DNA of 41,440 bases from an uncultured Clostridia bacterium (GTDB lineage: Bacteria; Bacillota; Clostridia; TANB77; CAG-508), in the NCBI GenBank assembly GCA_947627705.1, contig CANQXL010000005.1, positions 1-41,440 of the forward strand, written 5' to 3'. How positions within the stretch are numbered: the stretch's first letter is position 1; the number at the start of each line of letters is the position of its first letter. Below, piece by piece: positions 1 through 11,455 of this stretch. Below the pieces are notes generated by a model. The model had not been told where the DNA came from. It made no database searches and worked only from the letters and a program-made list of their open reading frames with translations. The position numbers and the translations under genes were made by a program.

Positions 1-2
1 GT

Positions 3-206
3 GGAATAAAATATATTGTGCTTGGATTTTTAATGTGTGTTTTAGTTATGATAATTAATATAGATATAAATAGATTTGTACTACTTGCAGTGAAAGTTAT
101 AGTAGGAGTTTTGGTATATTCTATAGGAGTAATTTTAATAAAGATGAGAGAGTATAAAGAAACAAATATAGTAAAAGTAATATCTAAACTAAAAAATTTA
201 GAATAA
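3..206 (+). CDS. C-terminal fragment of a membrane protein (possibly a polysaccharide flippase/transporter), truncated by window start
   Basis: Frame open at the 5' edge; hydrophobic segments then basic tail; upstream of rhamnose genes. Confidence 0.5.
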   Translation, partial: GIKYIVLGFLMCVLVMIINIDINRFVLLAVKVIVGVLVYSIGVILIKMREYKETNIVKVISKLKNLE

Positions 207-246
207 TAGCAGTGTTTATGTGCGTCTTTAATATTGCGAGAAAGGA

Positions 247-1116
247 ATGATTTTTAAAATGAAAATTTTAATTACAGGAGCAAACGGGATGCTTGCAAAA
301 GCAGTTATAAATGAATTCAAAAATGAAGAATTAATCTTGACAGATGTTCAAAATTTAGATATAACAAATATAGAAGATGTAAGAAAATTTGTAAAAGAAA
401 ATAAGCCAGATTATCTTATAAATTGTGCAGCATATACAGCAGTAGATAAAGCAGAAGAAAATATAGATATAGCAAGAAACATAAATGCAAAAGGCCCAAG
501 GAATCTAGCAATAGTTTCAAATGAAGAAGATATAACGCTTATACATATTAGTACAGACTATGTCTTTGGTGGAGATAAAGATATAAAAGAAGTTTATTAC
601 GAAGATGATGTAAAATCACCTGTTACAGCATATGGAATTACAAAGCTTGAAGGTGAACAAGAAATAGAAAAGAATTGCAAAAAATTTTATATATTCCGTA
701 CTGCTTGGTTATATGGGGATGGAAATAACTTTGTAAGGACAATGTTAAAACTAGGACAAAGTAAAGAAAAAATAAACGTTGTATCAGATCAAAATGGTAG
801 TCCAACATATTCAGTAGATTTAGCAAGTATTATAGGACAAGCAGTAAGAAGTAAAATACCATATGGCATATATCACGCAACAAATCAAGGATTTACAACA
901 TGGTACGAATTTACTAAAAAGATTTTTGAAATTGCAAATATAAAATGCCATGTTGAACCTGTTACAACAGAAGAATATATTAGTGAGATGCAAATAGTAC
1001 AAGCAAAAAGACCAAAAAATTCAAAATTATCTAAAGAAAAATTACTAAAAGAAGGAATAAAAATACCAGAATACGAAGATGCACTTAAAAGATACCTAAA
1101 AGTTGAACTTAGTTAA
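247..1116 (+). CDS. rfbD: dTDP-4-dehydrorhamnose reductase (start may be 259)
   Basis: MKILITGANGMLAKAV Rossmann motif, STDYVFGG, YGITKLEGE; next to rfbA/C/B. Confidence 0.93.
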   Translation: MIFKMKILITGANGMLAKAVINEFKNEELILTDVQNLDITNIEDVRKFVKENKPDYLINCAAYTAVDKAEENIDIARNINAKGPRNLAIVSNEEDITLIHISTDYVFGGDKDIKEVYYEDDVKSPVTAYGITKLEGEQEIEKNCKKFYIFRTAWLYGDGNNFVRTMLKLGQSKEKINVVSDQNGSPTYSVDLASIIGQAVRSKIPYGIYHATNQGFTTWYEFTKKIFEIANIKCHVEPVTTEEYISEMQIVQAKRPKNSKLSKEKLLKEGIKIPEYEDALKRYLKVELS

Positions 1117-1200
1117 AAATTTTCAAAATAATTATAAGTTAAATAAAGGTTTATGGGTAACCTTATAAAAACCTAAATATATTAGGCAAGGAAGTAATAT

Positions 1201-2076
1201 ATGAAGAATAGAAAAGGAATAATCCTTGCAGGTGGAAGTGCAACAAGATTATACCCACTTACACTTGCAATATCAAAACAAATAATGCCAGTATATGACA
1301 AGCCAATGATTTATTATCCATTATCAGTATTAATGGAAGCATCAATTAGAGAGATACTTATAATTTCAACACCAAGAGATATAGTTGTGTTTGAAAGTTT
1401 ACTTGGAAATGGAGAAAAATTTGGGTTACATATAGAATATAAAGTGCAAGAGAAACCAAATGGACTTGCAGAAGCGTTTTTAATTGGTGAAGAATTCATA
1501 GGTAATGATAATGTTGCAATGATACTTGGAGATAATATGTTTTATGGTTCTAATTTCCCAAAACTTTTAGAAAAAGCAAACAACAATGAAGAAGAAGCTA
1601 CAATTTTTGGTTACTATGTAAAAGATCCAACAGCATATGGCGTTGTTGAAATGGACAAAGATGGAAAAGCAATTTCAATTGAAGAAAAGCCAAAAAATCC
1701 AAAATCAAATTATGCAGTACCTGGGCTATATTTTTATACAAATGAAGTAATAGAAATTGCAAAAAAAGTAAAGCCTTCAGCAAGAGGCGAACTTGAGATA
1801 ACTACAATTAGTGAAGAATATATGAAAATGGGAAAACTTAATGTTGCAAAACTAGATAGAGCAATGACATGGTTTGATACAGGTACACATGATGCATTAC
1901 TTGAAGCTGCAAGCTTTGTTCAGACAATAGAAAAAAGGCAAGGGATGCAAATTTGTTGTCCTGAAGAAATTGCATACAGAAAAGGTTGGATAGGAAAAGA
2001 AAAACTTTTAGAATCAGCAGAAAAATGCAAAAAAACAGATTACGGTAAATTCTTAAAATATTTGGCTGAAGAATAG
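1201..2076 (+). CDS. rfbA: glucose-1-phosphate thymidylyltransferase
   Basis: KGIILAGGSATRLYPLTLAISKQIMPVYDKPMIYYPLS signature. Confidence 0.97.
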   Translation: MKNRKGIILAGGSATRLYPLTLAISKQIMPVYDKPMIYYPLSVLMEASIREILIISTPRDIVVFESLLGNGEKFGLHIEYKVQEKPNGLAEAFLIGEEFIGNDNVAMILGDNMFYGSNFPKLLEKANNNEEEATIFGYYVKDPTAYGVVEMDKDGKAISIEEKPKNPKSNYAVPGLYFYTNEVIEIAKKVKPSARGELEITTISEEYMKMGKLNVAKLDRAMTWFDTGTHDALLEAASFVQTIEKRQGMQICCPEEIAYRKGWIGKEKLLESAEKCKKTDYGKFLKYLAEE

Positions 2077-2099
2077 ATAGAAATATCGGAGGTTTACAA

Positions 2100-2649
2100 A
2101 TGGGAAAGTTCAAAAAAACCGAAACAGGGATAGATGGATTGTATGTTATAGAACCAACTGTGTTTGAAGATAATCGCGGATTTTTTATGGAAACATATAA
2201 TAAAAAAGATTTTGAAGAAATTGGAATTAATTATGAATTTGTGCAAGATAACCATTCTAAATCAACAAAGGGAGTTTTAAGGGGCTTGCATTTTCAGATA
2301 GAATATCCACAAAGTAAATTAGTTAGAGTTATAAAAGGCGAAGTATATGATGTAGCAGTTGACCTAAGAAAAGATTCAAAAACATATGGAAAATATTACG
2401 GTGTTATCTTATCAGAGCAAAACAAAAAGCAATTTATGATACCTAAAGGATTTGCACATGGTTTTCTTGTCATTAGTGACGAAGCCGAATTTGTATATAA
2501 ATGTGACGAATTTTACCACGGAAATGATGAAGGTGGCATTATTTGGAATGACGAAACTATAGGTATAAAATGGCCTATAGACAAATTGCGGTGGAATAGA
2601 AAATATAATACAATCAGAAAAAGATAAAAAATGGAATAAATTAAAATAA
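2100..2649 (+). CDS. rfbC: dTDP-4-dehydrorhamnose 3,5-epimerase, with +1 shift at CGG 2589-2591
   Basis: RGFFMETYNKKDF, VLRGLHFQ, IPKGFAHGFLV. Zero frame ends 2627 as ...DKLRWNRKYNTIRKR; reading CGGT as Gly gives ...DKLGGIENIIQSEKDKKWNKLK*, matching the family-typical SEKDKKWP tail. Confidence 0.88.
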
Positions 2650-2659
2650 GGGGGATGCA

Positions 2660-3619
2660 ATGGATAAAAATGTTTTAATTACAGGAGCAGCAGGGTTTAT
2701 AGGAGCAAATTTCGTTGAACTTTTTACAAAAAAACATCCTGAATATAAGATAATAGTACTTGATAAATTAACATATGCAGGAAATTTAGATAATTTAAAA
2801 AAAGTTATGGATAAGATTACATTTGTAAAAGGTGATATCTGTGACTTTGAATTTGTAAAAGAAATATTTAAAAAATATCAAATAAACGGTGTAATACACT
2901 TTGCTGCAGAATCTCATGTTGATAATAGTATTAAAAATCCTTTTATATTTACATATACAAACGTAATTGGAACACATACTTTATTAGAAAGTGCAAAGCA
3001 AGTATGGGGAGAAGGAAGCAAAAATAAATTTGTTCATATATCAACAGACGAAGTGTATGGTACACTTGGAGAAGATGGATATTTTACAGAAAATAGTAGA
3101 ATTAATCCTAATAGTCCATATTCAGCATCAAAAGCAAGCTCAGACCTAATTGCAAGGGCGTATTTTGAAACATATAAAATGAATATAAATATTACAAATT
3201 GCTCAAACAATTATGGACCATATCAACATAACGAAAAACTAATACCACATATGATAAAACTTGCTTTAGAAAATAAAAAACTTCCAGTATATGGAGATGG
3301 AAGAAATGTAAGAGATTGGCTATATGTAGAAGACCATTGTGAAGCGGTAGACTTAGTTTTTCATAATGGAATACCAGGAGAAAGATATAATATAGGTGGA
3401 CACAACGAAAAGAGAAATATAGATATAGTTAAGCTAATATTAAATTATCTGCACAAAAGTGAAGATTTAATAGAGTTTGTCGAAGATAGAAAAGGACACG
3501 ATTATAGATATGCAATTGATCCTACTAAAATAAAACAAGAACTTAATTGGGTACCTAAAACAAAATTTGAAGATGGCATTATTAAAACAATAGATTGGTA
3601 TTTAGAAAATCAAAATTAA
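2660..3619 (+). CDS. rfbB: dTDP-glucose 4,6-dehydratase
   Basis: NVLITGAAGFIGANFVE, HFAAESHVDNSI, STDEVYG, YSASKASSD. Confidence 0.97.
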   Translation: MDKNVLITGAAGFIGANFVELFTKKHPEYKIIVLDKLTYAGNLDNLKKVMDKITFVKGDICDFEFVKEIFKKYQINGVIHFAAESHVDNSIKNPFIFTYTNVIGTHTLLESAKQVWGEGSKNKFVHISTDEVYGTLGEDGYFTENSRINPNSPYSASKASSDLIARAYFETYKMNINITNCSNNYGPYQHNEKLIPHMIKLALENKKLPVYGDGRNVRDWLYVEDHCEAVDLVFHNGIPGERYNIGGHNEKRNIDIVKLILNYLHKSEDLIEFVEDRKGHDYRYAIDPTKIKQELNWVPKTKFEDGIIKTIDWYLENQN

Positions 3620-3632
3620 AGGAGATATCAAA

Positions 3633-4581
3633 ATGAAAATTGCGGTATTAATACCATGTTATAATGAAGAAACAACAATAGCAAAAGTTGTTAAGGATTT
3701 TAAAAGAGAGCTTCCAGATGCGGATATTTATGTATATGATAATAACTCAAGTGATAATACAGTAGCTATGGCAGAGAAAGCGGGTGCAATAGTAAGATAT
3801 GAATACAATCAAGGTAAAGGAAATGTCATAAGAAGAGGCTTTAGAGAAATAGATGCAGATATCTTTGTAATGGTAGATGGTGACGATACTTATCCTGCAG
3901 AAGAAGTTCATAAATTAATTGATCCTATAGTAAATGGACAAGCAGACATGACAACTGGAGATAGATTATCAAATGGAACTTATAAAAAAGAAAATAAAAG
4001 AGCTTTACATGAATTTGGAAATTACCTAGTAAAAAATTCAATTAATAGACTATTTGGTAGTAATTTAAAAGACATCATGACAGGGTATAGGGCATTTAAC
4101 AGAACCTTTGTTAAAAATATGCCTGTGTTAAGTCAAGGTTTCGAAATTGAAACAGAAATAACATTATATGCACTAGATAAATTATTTATAATTAAAGAAA
4201 TACCAGTAACATATAGAGATAGGCCAAACGGAAGCAGATCAAAGATAAGTACAGTCAAAGATGGGCTAAAAGTTATAAGAAAAATAATAAGTATGTATAA
4301 AGATTATAGACCAAGACGATTTTTCTTTGTAATTGCGATAATACTTACTATTTTAGGATTTGCTGTTCGGTATGCCAGTAATTATAGAGTATTTTAAGAC
4401 AAGATTTATAAGAAAGATACCATCAGCAGTGCTAGCTACAGGGTTAGTTACACTAGGAATAATAGTTGCTCAATGTGGTACAATACTTGATACAACAGTT
4501 AAACAACATAGAGAAAATTTTGAACACAAATTATTAGAATTTCAAGAAATGGAAAATTTAAAGAAAATGTTAAAAAAATAA
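3633..4581 (+). CDS. GT2-family glycosyltransferase with C-terminal TM segments, +1 shift at CGG 4368-4370
   Basis: IAVLIPCYNEETTIAKVV, DGDDTYPAEE, DIMTGYRAFNR; corrected junction ...ILGFAVGMPVIIEYFKTRFIRK. Confidence 0.9.
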
Positions 4582-4660
4582 TTTTAAATACTTGTTTTAA
4601 TTAAAAATATGTGATATAAAATAAGTATAAAAACAGTCCAAACGAAAGGCGGAAACGAAA

Positions 4661-5387
4661 ATGTTTGATGACGAGAAAAAAACGGTACTTATAGTAGATG
4701 ATGAGCAATCTATAATTGACATATTGGTATATAACCTAAAAAAAGAGGGATATAATACAATAGAAGCTACAGACGGTCTTATGGCAGTTGAAAAAGCATT
4801 AGAACAAAAGCCTGATTTAATATTATTAGATATAATGCTTCCTAAAATGGATGGACTATCAGCTTGTAAAAAGATAAAAAGTGCAATGCCAAATGTTCCA
4901 GTACTTATCTTATCTGCAAAAGACGAAGAACTAGACAAAATTGTGGGATTAGAACTTGGAGCAGACGACTATATAACAAAGCCATTTAGCGTAAGAGAAT
5001 TAATGGCAAGAGTTAAAGCAAATTTAAGAAAACTTGAAGCATCTGTCTTACCTGCTGAAAATAAAGACAAGAAAGAAGAACATAAAATAGAAGTTGGCGA
5101 CTTGATGCTTGATATGGATAGATTTGAAGTTAAGGTTAGAGGAGAGAAAGTTGATCTTACAGTAAGAGAATTTGAAGCCTTAAAATATTTAGCAATGCAA
5201 CCACGGACAAATTGTTTCAAGAGAATTATTACTTGAAAAGGTATGGGGATATGAATATTTTGGAGATATAAGAACAGTTGATGTAACAGTTAGAAGAATT
5301 AGAGAGAAGATAGAGGAGGATACAACAAACCCACAAATATTAGTAACCAAAAGAGGCGTTGGATATTATATTGCAAAACCTGAATAA
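4661..5387 (+). CDS. OmpR/PhoB-type response regulator (WalR/PhoP-like), +1 shift at CGG 5204-5206
   Basis: [32 protein letters not shown]; corrected ...[44 protein letters not shown]. Confidence 0.93.
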
Positions 5388-5400
5388 AATAAAAATCTAA

Positions 5401-5432
5401 AGGGTGCTTCTTTAAAAAGTACCCTTATTTTT
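5401..5432 (+). terminator. Rho-independent terminator-like hairpin after response regulator
   Basis: agggtgctt...aagtaccct followed by tattttt. Confidence 0.5.
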
Positions 5433-5464
5433 GATTTTGTTTATAAAGGAAGGTAATTTTTAAA

Positions 5465-6902
5465 ATGTTAAGAAATATACAAATAAAAATAGTTTTAATA
5501 TTTTTAATTCTTGGAATAATTGTAATTTCTGCAATGGGATATATAAATTATATCAATTTACAAAATATATCTACAGAAATATTAGAAAATTTTCAAAATT
5601 ATAGTTCAATAATACAAAAGTATCAATTACAAATAATAAATTTAACAATTTTTACTGACGTAGTATTTATTGCAATTTGTGTTCTCGTACGGAGTATTTG
5701 TAACGCAAAAAGTAATTTCACCAATTAGTAGACTTATTAATAATGCTAAAAAAATTGCATCAGGAGAAGAATTTGAAACAAAAGAATTAGAGTATGCAAA
5801 TAGCAAAAACGAAGTTGATGATTTAGTAAATGCATTTTATATGATGACAAAAGAACTTAAAGAAAATTTAAATGAAGTATCTAGAAGAAAAAATCAAATA
5901 GAAACAATACTTTTACATATGACTGATGGAATTATTGCGTTTAATATGGAAGGAAGAATAGATTTAATAAATCCAGCCGCGACGAGGCTTCTAAGATTAA
6001 TCCCAGAAGACGAAAATTTTGAAAAGATATTTAGTAAATTAAATGTTGATGTTAATTTGGAAAAAATAATTTATTTAGAGAACTGGACATCAACAGAAGA
6101 AAGAGTAACAATAGGGGATAATCATATGCATATGCATTTTGCACCTCTGAAAAATGAAGACGATACGCCAACAGGAGTCATAGTTGTTATACAAGATATT
6201 ACAGAACATGTTAAGCTAGACAACATGAGAAAAGAATTTGTTGCAGATGTATCTCATGAACTAAAAACGCCGATAACATCAATAATGGGATATGCAGATA
6301 CTTTGCTTGAAGACGAATATGATAAAGAAACTAAAGATAAATTTTTAACTGTAATTGCAACAGAAGCAAGAAGAATGGCAAAACTTGTAACAGATCTTTT
6401 ATCACTTTCAAGATATGATAATGACGAAACAAAGCAAGAAAAAACAGAATTTGACCTAGGAGAACTTGTAAAACAATGTCAAGATAAGGTTCAAATAGAG
6501 ATAGAGAAAAAACATCAAGTTGTAGAGTGTTTTGTAACAGCAAATGTACCTGCGGTTTATGCTGATAAAGATGGAATAGAAAGAGTAGTACTTAATATTT
6601 TAACAAACAGTATTAAATATACAGGTGAAGGTGGAAATATAAAGATATATGTTGGATTTGTTTATAATGATGCATATATAAAGATAATAGATAATGGAAT
6701 TGGAATTCCTGAAGAAGACTTAACGCGTATATTTGATAGGTTTTACAGGGTAGATAAAGCTAGAACAAGAGAAATGGGTGGTACTGGACTTGGCCTTTCT
6801 ATCGCAAAAGAAATACTTGATAAAAATCAGGGAAGCATAGATATAAAGAGTAAAAAAGGAGAAGGAACAGAAGTCGTTATAAAAGTACCTACAAAAAAAT
6901 AG
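5465..6902 (+). CDS. sensor histidine kinase (HAMP-PAS-HisKA-HATPase), +1 shift at CGG 5690-5692
   Basis: FVADVSHELKTPITSIMGY H-box, NILTNSIKYT, GIGIPEEDLTRIFDRFYRVDKAR, GGTGLGLSI; corrected ...ICVLVGVFVTQKVISPISRLI. Confidence 0.95.
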
Positions 6903-7050
6903 ACAAAGGCTTGAATTATAGGGAAAATTGATATATAATAATTTAGATAATTTTAAAGCTTAAAGTGAATTATTTATAATTAAAGAATAAGATAAATAGA
7001 GATATCATAAGATAATCGTTTATTTATAGAGATAGGAGTGAATATTATAG

Positions 7051-7701
7051 ATGGATGAACTAGAGAAAAAAAATAATATAAAAGAAATTATAGAATGGAT
7101 TATGTGTATTATAATAGCTGTAATTTTGGCACTTCTTGTAAGACACTATATATTCACGCCAACTAAAGTAGAGCAGGATTCAATGAGAACAACTTTAGAG
7201 CCAGGAGATAGACTTTTATTAGATAGATTAAGTATAACATTAAATAAAGAAATAAAAAGGGGAGAAATAATAACATTTGAAAGACCAACTATTACAAGCC
7301 CTTCGATTGCTGATTTTGATAGAGATAATCAGGTCGCAATATATGATAACGGTCCAACAAATTTATTTAAGAAATTTACTTATTATGTTTTAGAGTTTGG
7401 AAAAGAAAGTTATATCAAAAGAGTAATAGGAGTTGCAGGGGACCATGTGTTAATTGAAAATGGAAAAGTATATTTAAATGGAGAAGAGCTTGAAGAAGAT
7501 TATTTAAGACCAGGGGTGCAAACAGAGAGAAAAGGAATGTATTACGATTTAGTTGTACCAGAAGGATATGTATTTGCAATGGGAGATAATAGAACAGAAA
7601 GTAGTGATTGTAGAAAATTTGGATGTATACCAATAGACAAAATAGAAAGCAAGGTATTAGCAAGATTTTGGCCATTTAGCAAAATGGGAAAGGTTAAATA
7701 A
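7051..7701 (+). CDS. lepB: signal peptidase I
   Basis: VEQDSMRTTL, SYIKRVIGVAGD, VFAMGDNRTESSDCRKFG. Confidence 0.95.
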   Translation: MDELEKKNNIKEIIEWIMCIIIAVILALLVRHYIFTPTKVEQDSMRTTLEPGDRLLLDRLSITLNKEIKRGEIITFERPTITSPSIADFDRDNQVAIYDNGPTNLFKKFTYYVLEFGKESYIKRVIGVAGDHVLIENGKVYLNGEELEEDYLRPGVQTERKGMYYDLVVPEGYVFAMGDNRTESSDCRKFGCIPIDKIESKVLARFWPFSKMGKVK

Positions 7702-8481
7702 ATGAAAAATGAACAAATAAATGAACTACTAAAAAATACCGTAAAAAATCAAAAAGTAGTTAATGGATATATATTTGCAGGAAATAAAAACACCGAAAAC
7801 TATAAATACTCAAGAGAATTTGCAAAAATGATATTGTGTATGGAAGATGGTAATATATCTTGCAAATGTAAATCATGTATAATGTTTGATAGCCAAAATC
7901 ATTCAGATTACTATGAAATTAACAAAGAAAGTACTGAAAGTATAAAAATTGACGAGATTCGCAAAATGCAAGAAAGGATATTAGAAAAACCAATAACATC
8001 AAGGAAGAAAGTGTATGTAATAAATAACAGTGAACAAATGACAAAAGAAGCACAAAACTGTTTACTTAAGACACTAGAAGAACCACCTGATTTTGTGACG
8101 ATAATACTTGTGTGCAATAATGAAAATACAATATTACCAACAATAAAGTCAAGGTGCACAAAGATTTTATTTACAGAAGAAAATATAGAAGAATTTACAG
8201 AAGAGAAATTAAACAGATATAAAGATTTAGAAAAGATATTTGGAAACGTAGATAAATATCTTAGTATAGATTTACTTGGAAACATAGATGTTTTATATAA
8301 AGATAAAGACAATATTTTTGAAAATTTAGATTTTATAAACTTAATCATTTCAAAAAAATCAAAAGAAGATGCTAGATACTTAGAGTACATTGATTATGTT
8401 GAACAAACAAAGAATAAATTAAAATCAAATAGCAATTTTGATATGAGCATAGATAATTTAATTTTAAAAATTTGGGAGTAG
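7702..8481 (+). CDS. holB: DNA polymerase III delta' subunit
   Basis: GYIFAGNKNTENYKYSREFAKMILC, VYVINNSEQMTKEAQNCLLKTLEEPPDFVTIILVCNN; next to ricT. Confidence 0.85.
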   Translation: MKNEQINELLKNTVKNQKVVNGYIFAGNKNTENYKYSREFAKMILCMEDGNISCKCKSCIMFDSQNHSDYYEINKESTESIKIDEIRKMQERILEKPITSRKKVYVINNSEQMTKEAQNCLLKTLEEPPDFVTIILVCNNENTILPTIKSRCTKILFTEENIEEFTEEKLNRYKDLEKIFGNVDKYLSIDLLGNIDVLYKDKDNIFENLDFINLIISKKSKEDARYLEYIDYVEQTKNKLKSNSNFDMSIDNLILKIWE

Positions 8482-8482
8482 T

Positions 8483-9392
8483 ATGAAAATGAAAACAATA
8501 ATAGGAGTAAGGCTAAAGAAAATAGGAAAAGTATATTACTTTGATCCTAAAGGATACAAATTAAATATTGGCGATAATGTAATTGTAGAAACTTCACTTG
8601 GTGAAGAATTTGCAGAAGTAGTTATAGCAAATAAGGAGGTACCTGACGAAAGAATTGTCCAACCATTAAAGCCAATAAAAAGAATAGCTACAGGAAAAGA
8701 TAAAAAACATTATGAAGATAATAAAAGAAAAGAAAAAGAAGCTTTTGGGATAGCTATTAAAAATATAAAAAAACATAAATTAGATATGAATTTAATTAAT
8801 GTTGAATATAAATTTGATAACAGCAAAATACTATTTTACTTCACAGCAGATGGAAGGATAGACTTTAGAGACTTAGTAAAAGATTTAGCTGCAATATTTA
8901 AAACGAGAATAGAACTTAGGCAAATTGGAATAAGAGACGAGATAAAGAGAATGGGGGGTTGCCGGAGTTTGTGGAAGAGAGCTTTGTTGCTGTTCGCATC
9001 TTTCAAATTTTGAAACAGTATCAATAAAAATGGCAAAAGAACAAAACTTATCTTTAACACCAAGTAAAATATCTGGATCTTGTGGAAGGCTTATGTGTTG
9101 TTTAAAATATGAGCAAGAGGCATATGAAGAAAAATTATCAAGACTTCCTAAAGTAGGAGCAATAGTTAAAACAGAAGATGGAGAAGGAACTGTTGAAGCA
9201 GTAGAAATTCTTAAAGAAATTGTGAAAGTAAAAATAGTTGAAAAAGACGATATTAAATTCAAAAAATATGATGCAAAAAATATAAAAATTATAAAAGATG
9301 CAGAAGTAACAGATGACGAAGAAGGAGAAAGTGAAGATTTAAAAGAACTAGAAAAAATGGAAGAATTAGACAAAGAAGAAATGAACAATTAA
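8483..9392 (+). CDS. ricT: PSP1-domain protein (RicT/YaaT family), +1 shift at CGG 8963-8965
   Basis: Corrected ...ELRQIGIRDEIKRMGGCGVCGRELCCCSHLSNFETVSIKMAKEQNLSLTPSKISGSCGRLMCCLKYE. Confidence 0.93.
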
Positions 9393-9427
9393 AAAAGGAT
9401 AAACAGACGAAAGGTGGTGAATTTGAA

Positions 9428-9598
9428 ATGGCATATAAAATAACAGATAAATGTATATCATGTGGAGCATGTGCTGCAAATTGCCCAGTACAATGTATAT
9501 CACAAGGTGAAGATAAATATGTTATAAATCAAGACATATGTATTGGATGTGGAACATGTGCTGGAGTTTGCCCAGTTGAAGCACCTGAAGCTGAATAA
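9428..9598 (+). CDS. 2[4Fe-4S] ferredoxin, 56 aa (not in ORF track)
   Basis: MAYKITDKCISCGACAANCPVQCISQGEDKYVINQDICIGCGTCAGVCPVEAPEAE; RBS aaggtggtg. Confidence 0.95.
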   Translation: MAYKITDKCISCGACAANCPVQCISQGEDKYVINQDICIGCGTCAGVCPVEAPEAE

Positions 9599-9778
9599 AA
9601 TTTAGCATTGTAAATATGAAAGCTGCAACTGAATACTTTTTTGTAAAACAATAGAATTACGAATATAGAAAAAATGAACTATTTTTGTTAAATTAAAAGT
9701 TTAACAGGAATAGTTTATTTTTATTGTAATATTTTTTTTATTGTGATATACTTATAACGAAAAACGGAGGAAGACAAA

Positions 9779-10502
9779 ATGGGTATATTAGAATATAAGA
9801 CACATATAAGACTTAACGATGTAAATGAAAACAATCAATTATCAGATAAAGGTATATTAAATATTCTATCAGAAGCTGCAGGAGTACATTCAGAAAAGGT
9901 AGGCTATAGCTTAAATGATACAGAGAAAACCGGATTTTCATGGATGCTCTTATATTGGAAGGTAAAAGTCATAAAAAGACCACGTTGGAATACAGAAATC
10001 ACGATAAAAACATGGGCAAGAGAATTTTTAAAAGTATCTTCATGGCGTGATTTTGAAGGATATGACAGTGAAGGAAACTTAATATTAATTGGAACAACAG
10101 AATGGGTACTTATAGATGCTAAAAATCATAGCATTGCTAAAATTCCAGATGAATTAAAAGAAAGCTATAAGGTTGTATCTAAAAAAGTATTTGAAGAAGA
10201 AATTACGGGTAAGTTGAAACAAGAAGAATCAATGGAAAAAATATACGAATATACTGCAGCTAGAAGAGATATTGATGCAAATCACCACGTAAATAATGTA
10301 AATTATTTAGAATTAGCATATAATGTTTTTCCAGATGATATGAATATTGATTTTGATAATCTAGAAATATACTATAAAAAACAAATAAAACTTCGGAGAA
10401 ACAGTAGGAATATATTATTTAAACAAAGGAAATGAAAATATAATATGTATAAAAAGTAAAGACGAAAAAAATTTACATGCGATATTAAAATTATATAATT
10501 AA
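9779..10502 (+). CDS. acyl-ACP thioesterase, +1 shift at CGG 10394-10396
   Basis: SWMLLYWKVKVIKRPRWNTEITIKTW, DANHHVNNVNYLELA; corrected ...KKQIKLGETVGIYYLNKGNENIICIKSKDEKNLHAILKLYN. Confidence 0.9.
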
Positions 10503-10562
10503 TGTTAAAAATGTAGACAAATATAATACATTTATTTCTAAAAAAAGATGGGAGGTAATATC

Positions 10563-11132
10563 ATGATAGAAATAAGATGGCATGGTAGAGGAGGACAAGG
10601 AGCAAAAACTGCATCACTTTTACTTGCAGATGCAGCATTTAACACAGGAAAATACATTCAAGGATTCCCTGAATATGGACCAGAAAGAATGGGGGCACCA
10701 ATAACTGCATATAACAGAATAAGTGATACACCAATAACAATACACAGTAATATCTATGAACCAAATTATGTTGTAGTTGTAGACGATACGTTGTTAGACT
10801 GTGTTAATGTAACAGCAGGTCTAAAAAAAGATGGCGCAATAGTTATAAACACAACAAAGAGTGCAGAAGAAGTTAGAGCAAAATTAAAAGGTTATGAAGG
10901 AGAAGTATATACAATAGATGCAAGAAAAATATCACTTGAAACTTTAGGAAAATATTTCCCTAATACACCAATGCTTGCTGCAATAGTAAAGGTAAGTAAA
11001 GTTATGACAGACGAAGAATTACTTGGAGATATGGAAGGTTCATTTAAGCATAAATTTGCAAAAAAACCAGAGGTAATTGAAGGAAATATGAATGCATTAA
11101 AAATGGCTTTAAATGAAGTGAAAAAGATATAG
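10563..11132 (+). CDS. 2-oxoacid:acceptor oxidoreductase gamma subunit
   Basis: MIEIRWHGRGGQGAKTASLLLADAAF, FPEYGPERMGAPI; RBS ggaggt before 10563. Confidence 0.93.
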   Translation: MIEIRWHGRGGQGAKTASLLLADAAFNTGKYIQGFPEYGPERMGAPITAYNRISDTPITIHSNIYEPNYVVVVDDTLLDCVNVTAGLKKDGAIVINTTKSAEEVRAKLKGYEGEVYTIDARKISLETLGKYFPNTPMLAAIVKVSKVMTDEELLGDMEGSFKHKFAKKPEVIEGNMNALKMALNEVKKI

Positions 11133-11156
11133 TTACAAGAAAGGAAGGTAAGTTAA

Positions 11157-11438
11157 ATGAAGATAACAACTGAAACACCAGCAGAAAAAATGACAATAGC
11201 TGGTAATATATACGAAGCAGGCAATTCTTTAGAATTTAAGACAGGAGACTGGAGATCACAAAAGCCAATATTTTTAAGTGAAAAATGTAAACAATGTGGA
11301 TTATGCTATCCAGTTTGCCCTGATGATGCAATACCGGTAAACAAAGAACAAAAAAGAGAAGATTTTAATTATGATTATTGCAAAGGCTGCGGAGTTTGTG
11401 CAAAAGTTTGCCCATTTGGTGCAATAGAAATGAAATAA
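11157..11438 (+). CDS. 2-oxoacid:acceptor oxidoreductase delta (ferredoxin-like) subunit
   Basis: CKQCGLCYPVCPDDAIPV and CKGCGVCAKVCPFGAI motifs. Confidence 0.93.
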   Translation: MKITTETPAEKMTIAGNIYEAGNSLEFKTGDWRSQKPIFLSEKCKQCGLCYPVCPDDAIPVNKEQKREDFNYDYCKGCGVCAKVCPFGAIEMK

Positions 11439-11455
11439 AAAGGAGGAAAATAAAA

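Noticed and set aside
638-1002. Minus-strand ORFs in the track (e.g. 638-826, 820-1002, 7911-8390, 23342-24166, 34274-34630, 40999-41343)
   Set aside because: Antisense to well-supported + strand genes or to the rRNA leader; low-complexity AT-driven translations with no recognisable domains.
11378-11455. Upstream extension of the oxidoreductase alpha subunit ORF starting at 11378
   Set aside because: It overlaps the ferredoxin subunit in another frame; the RBS aaggagg and MSIRERLSGNEAAA place the start at 11456.
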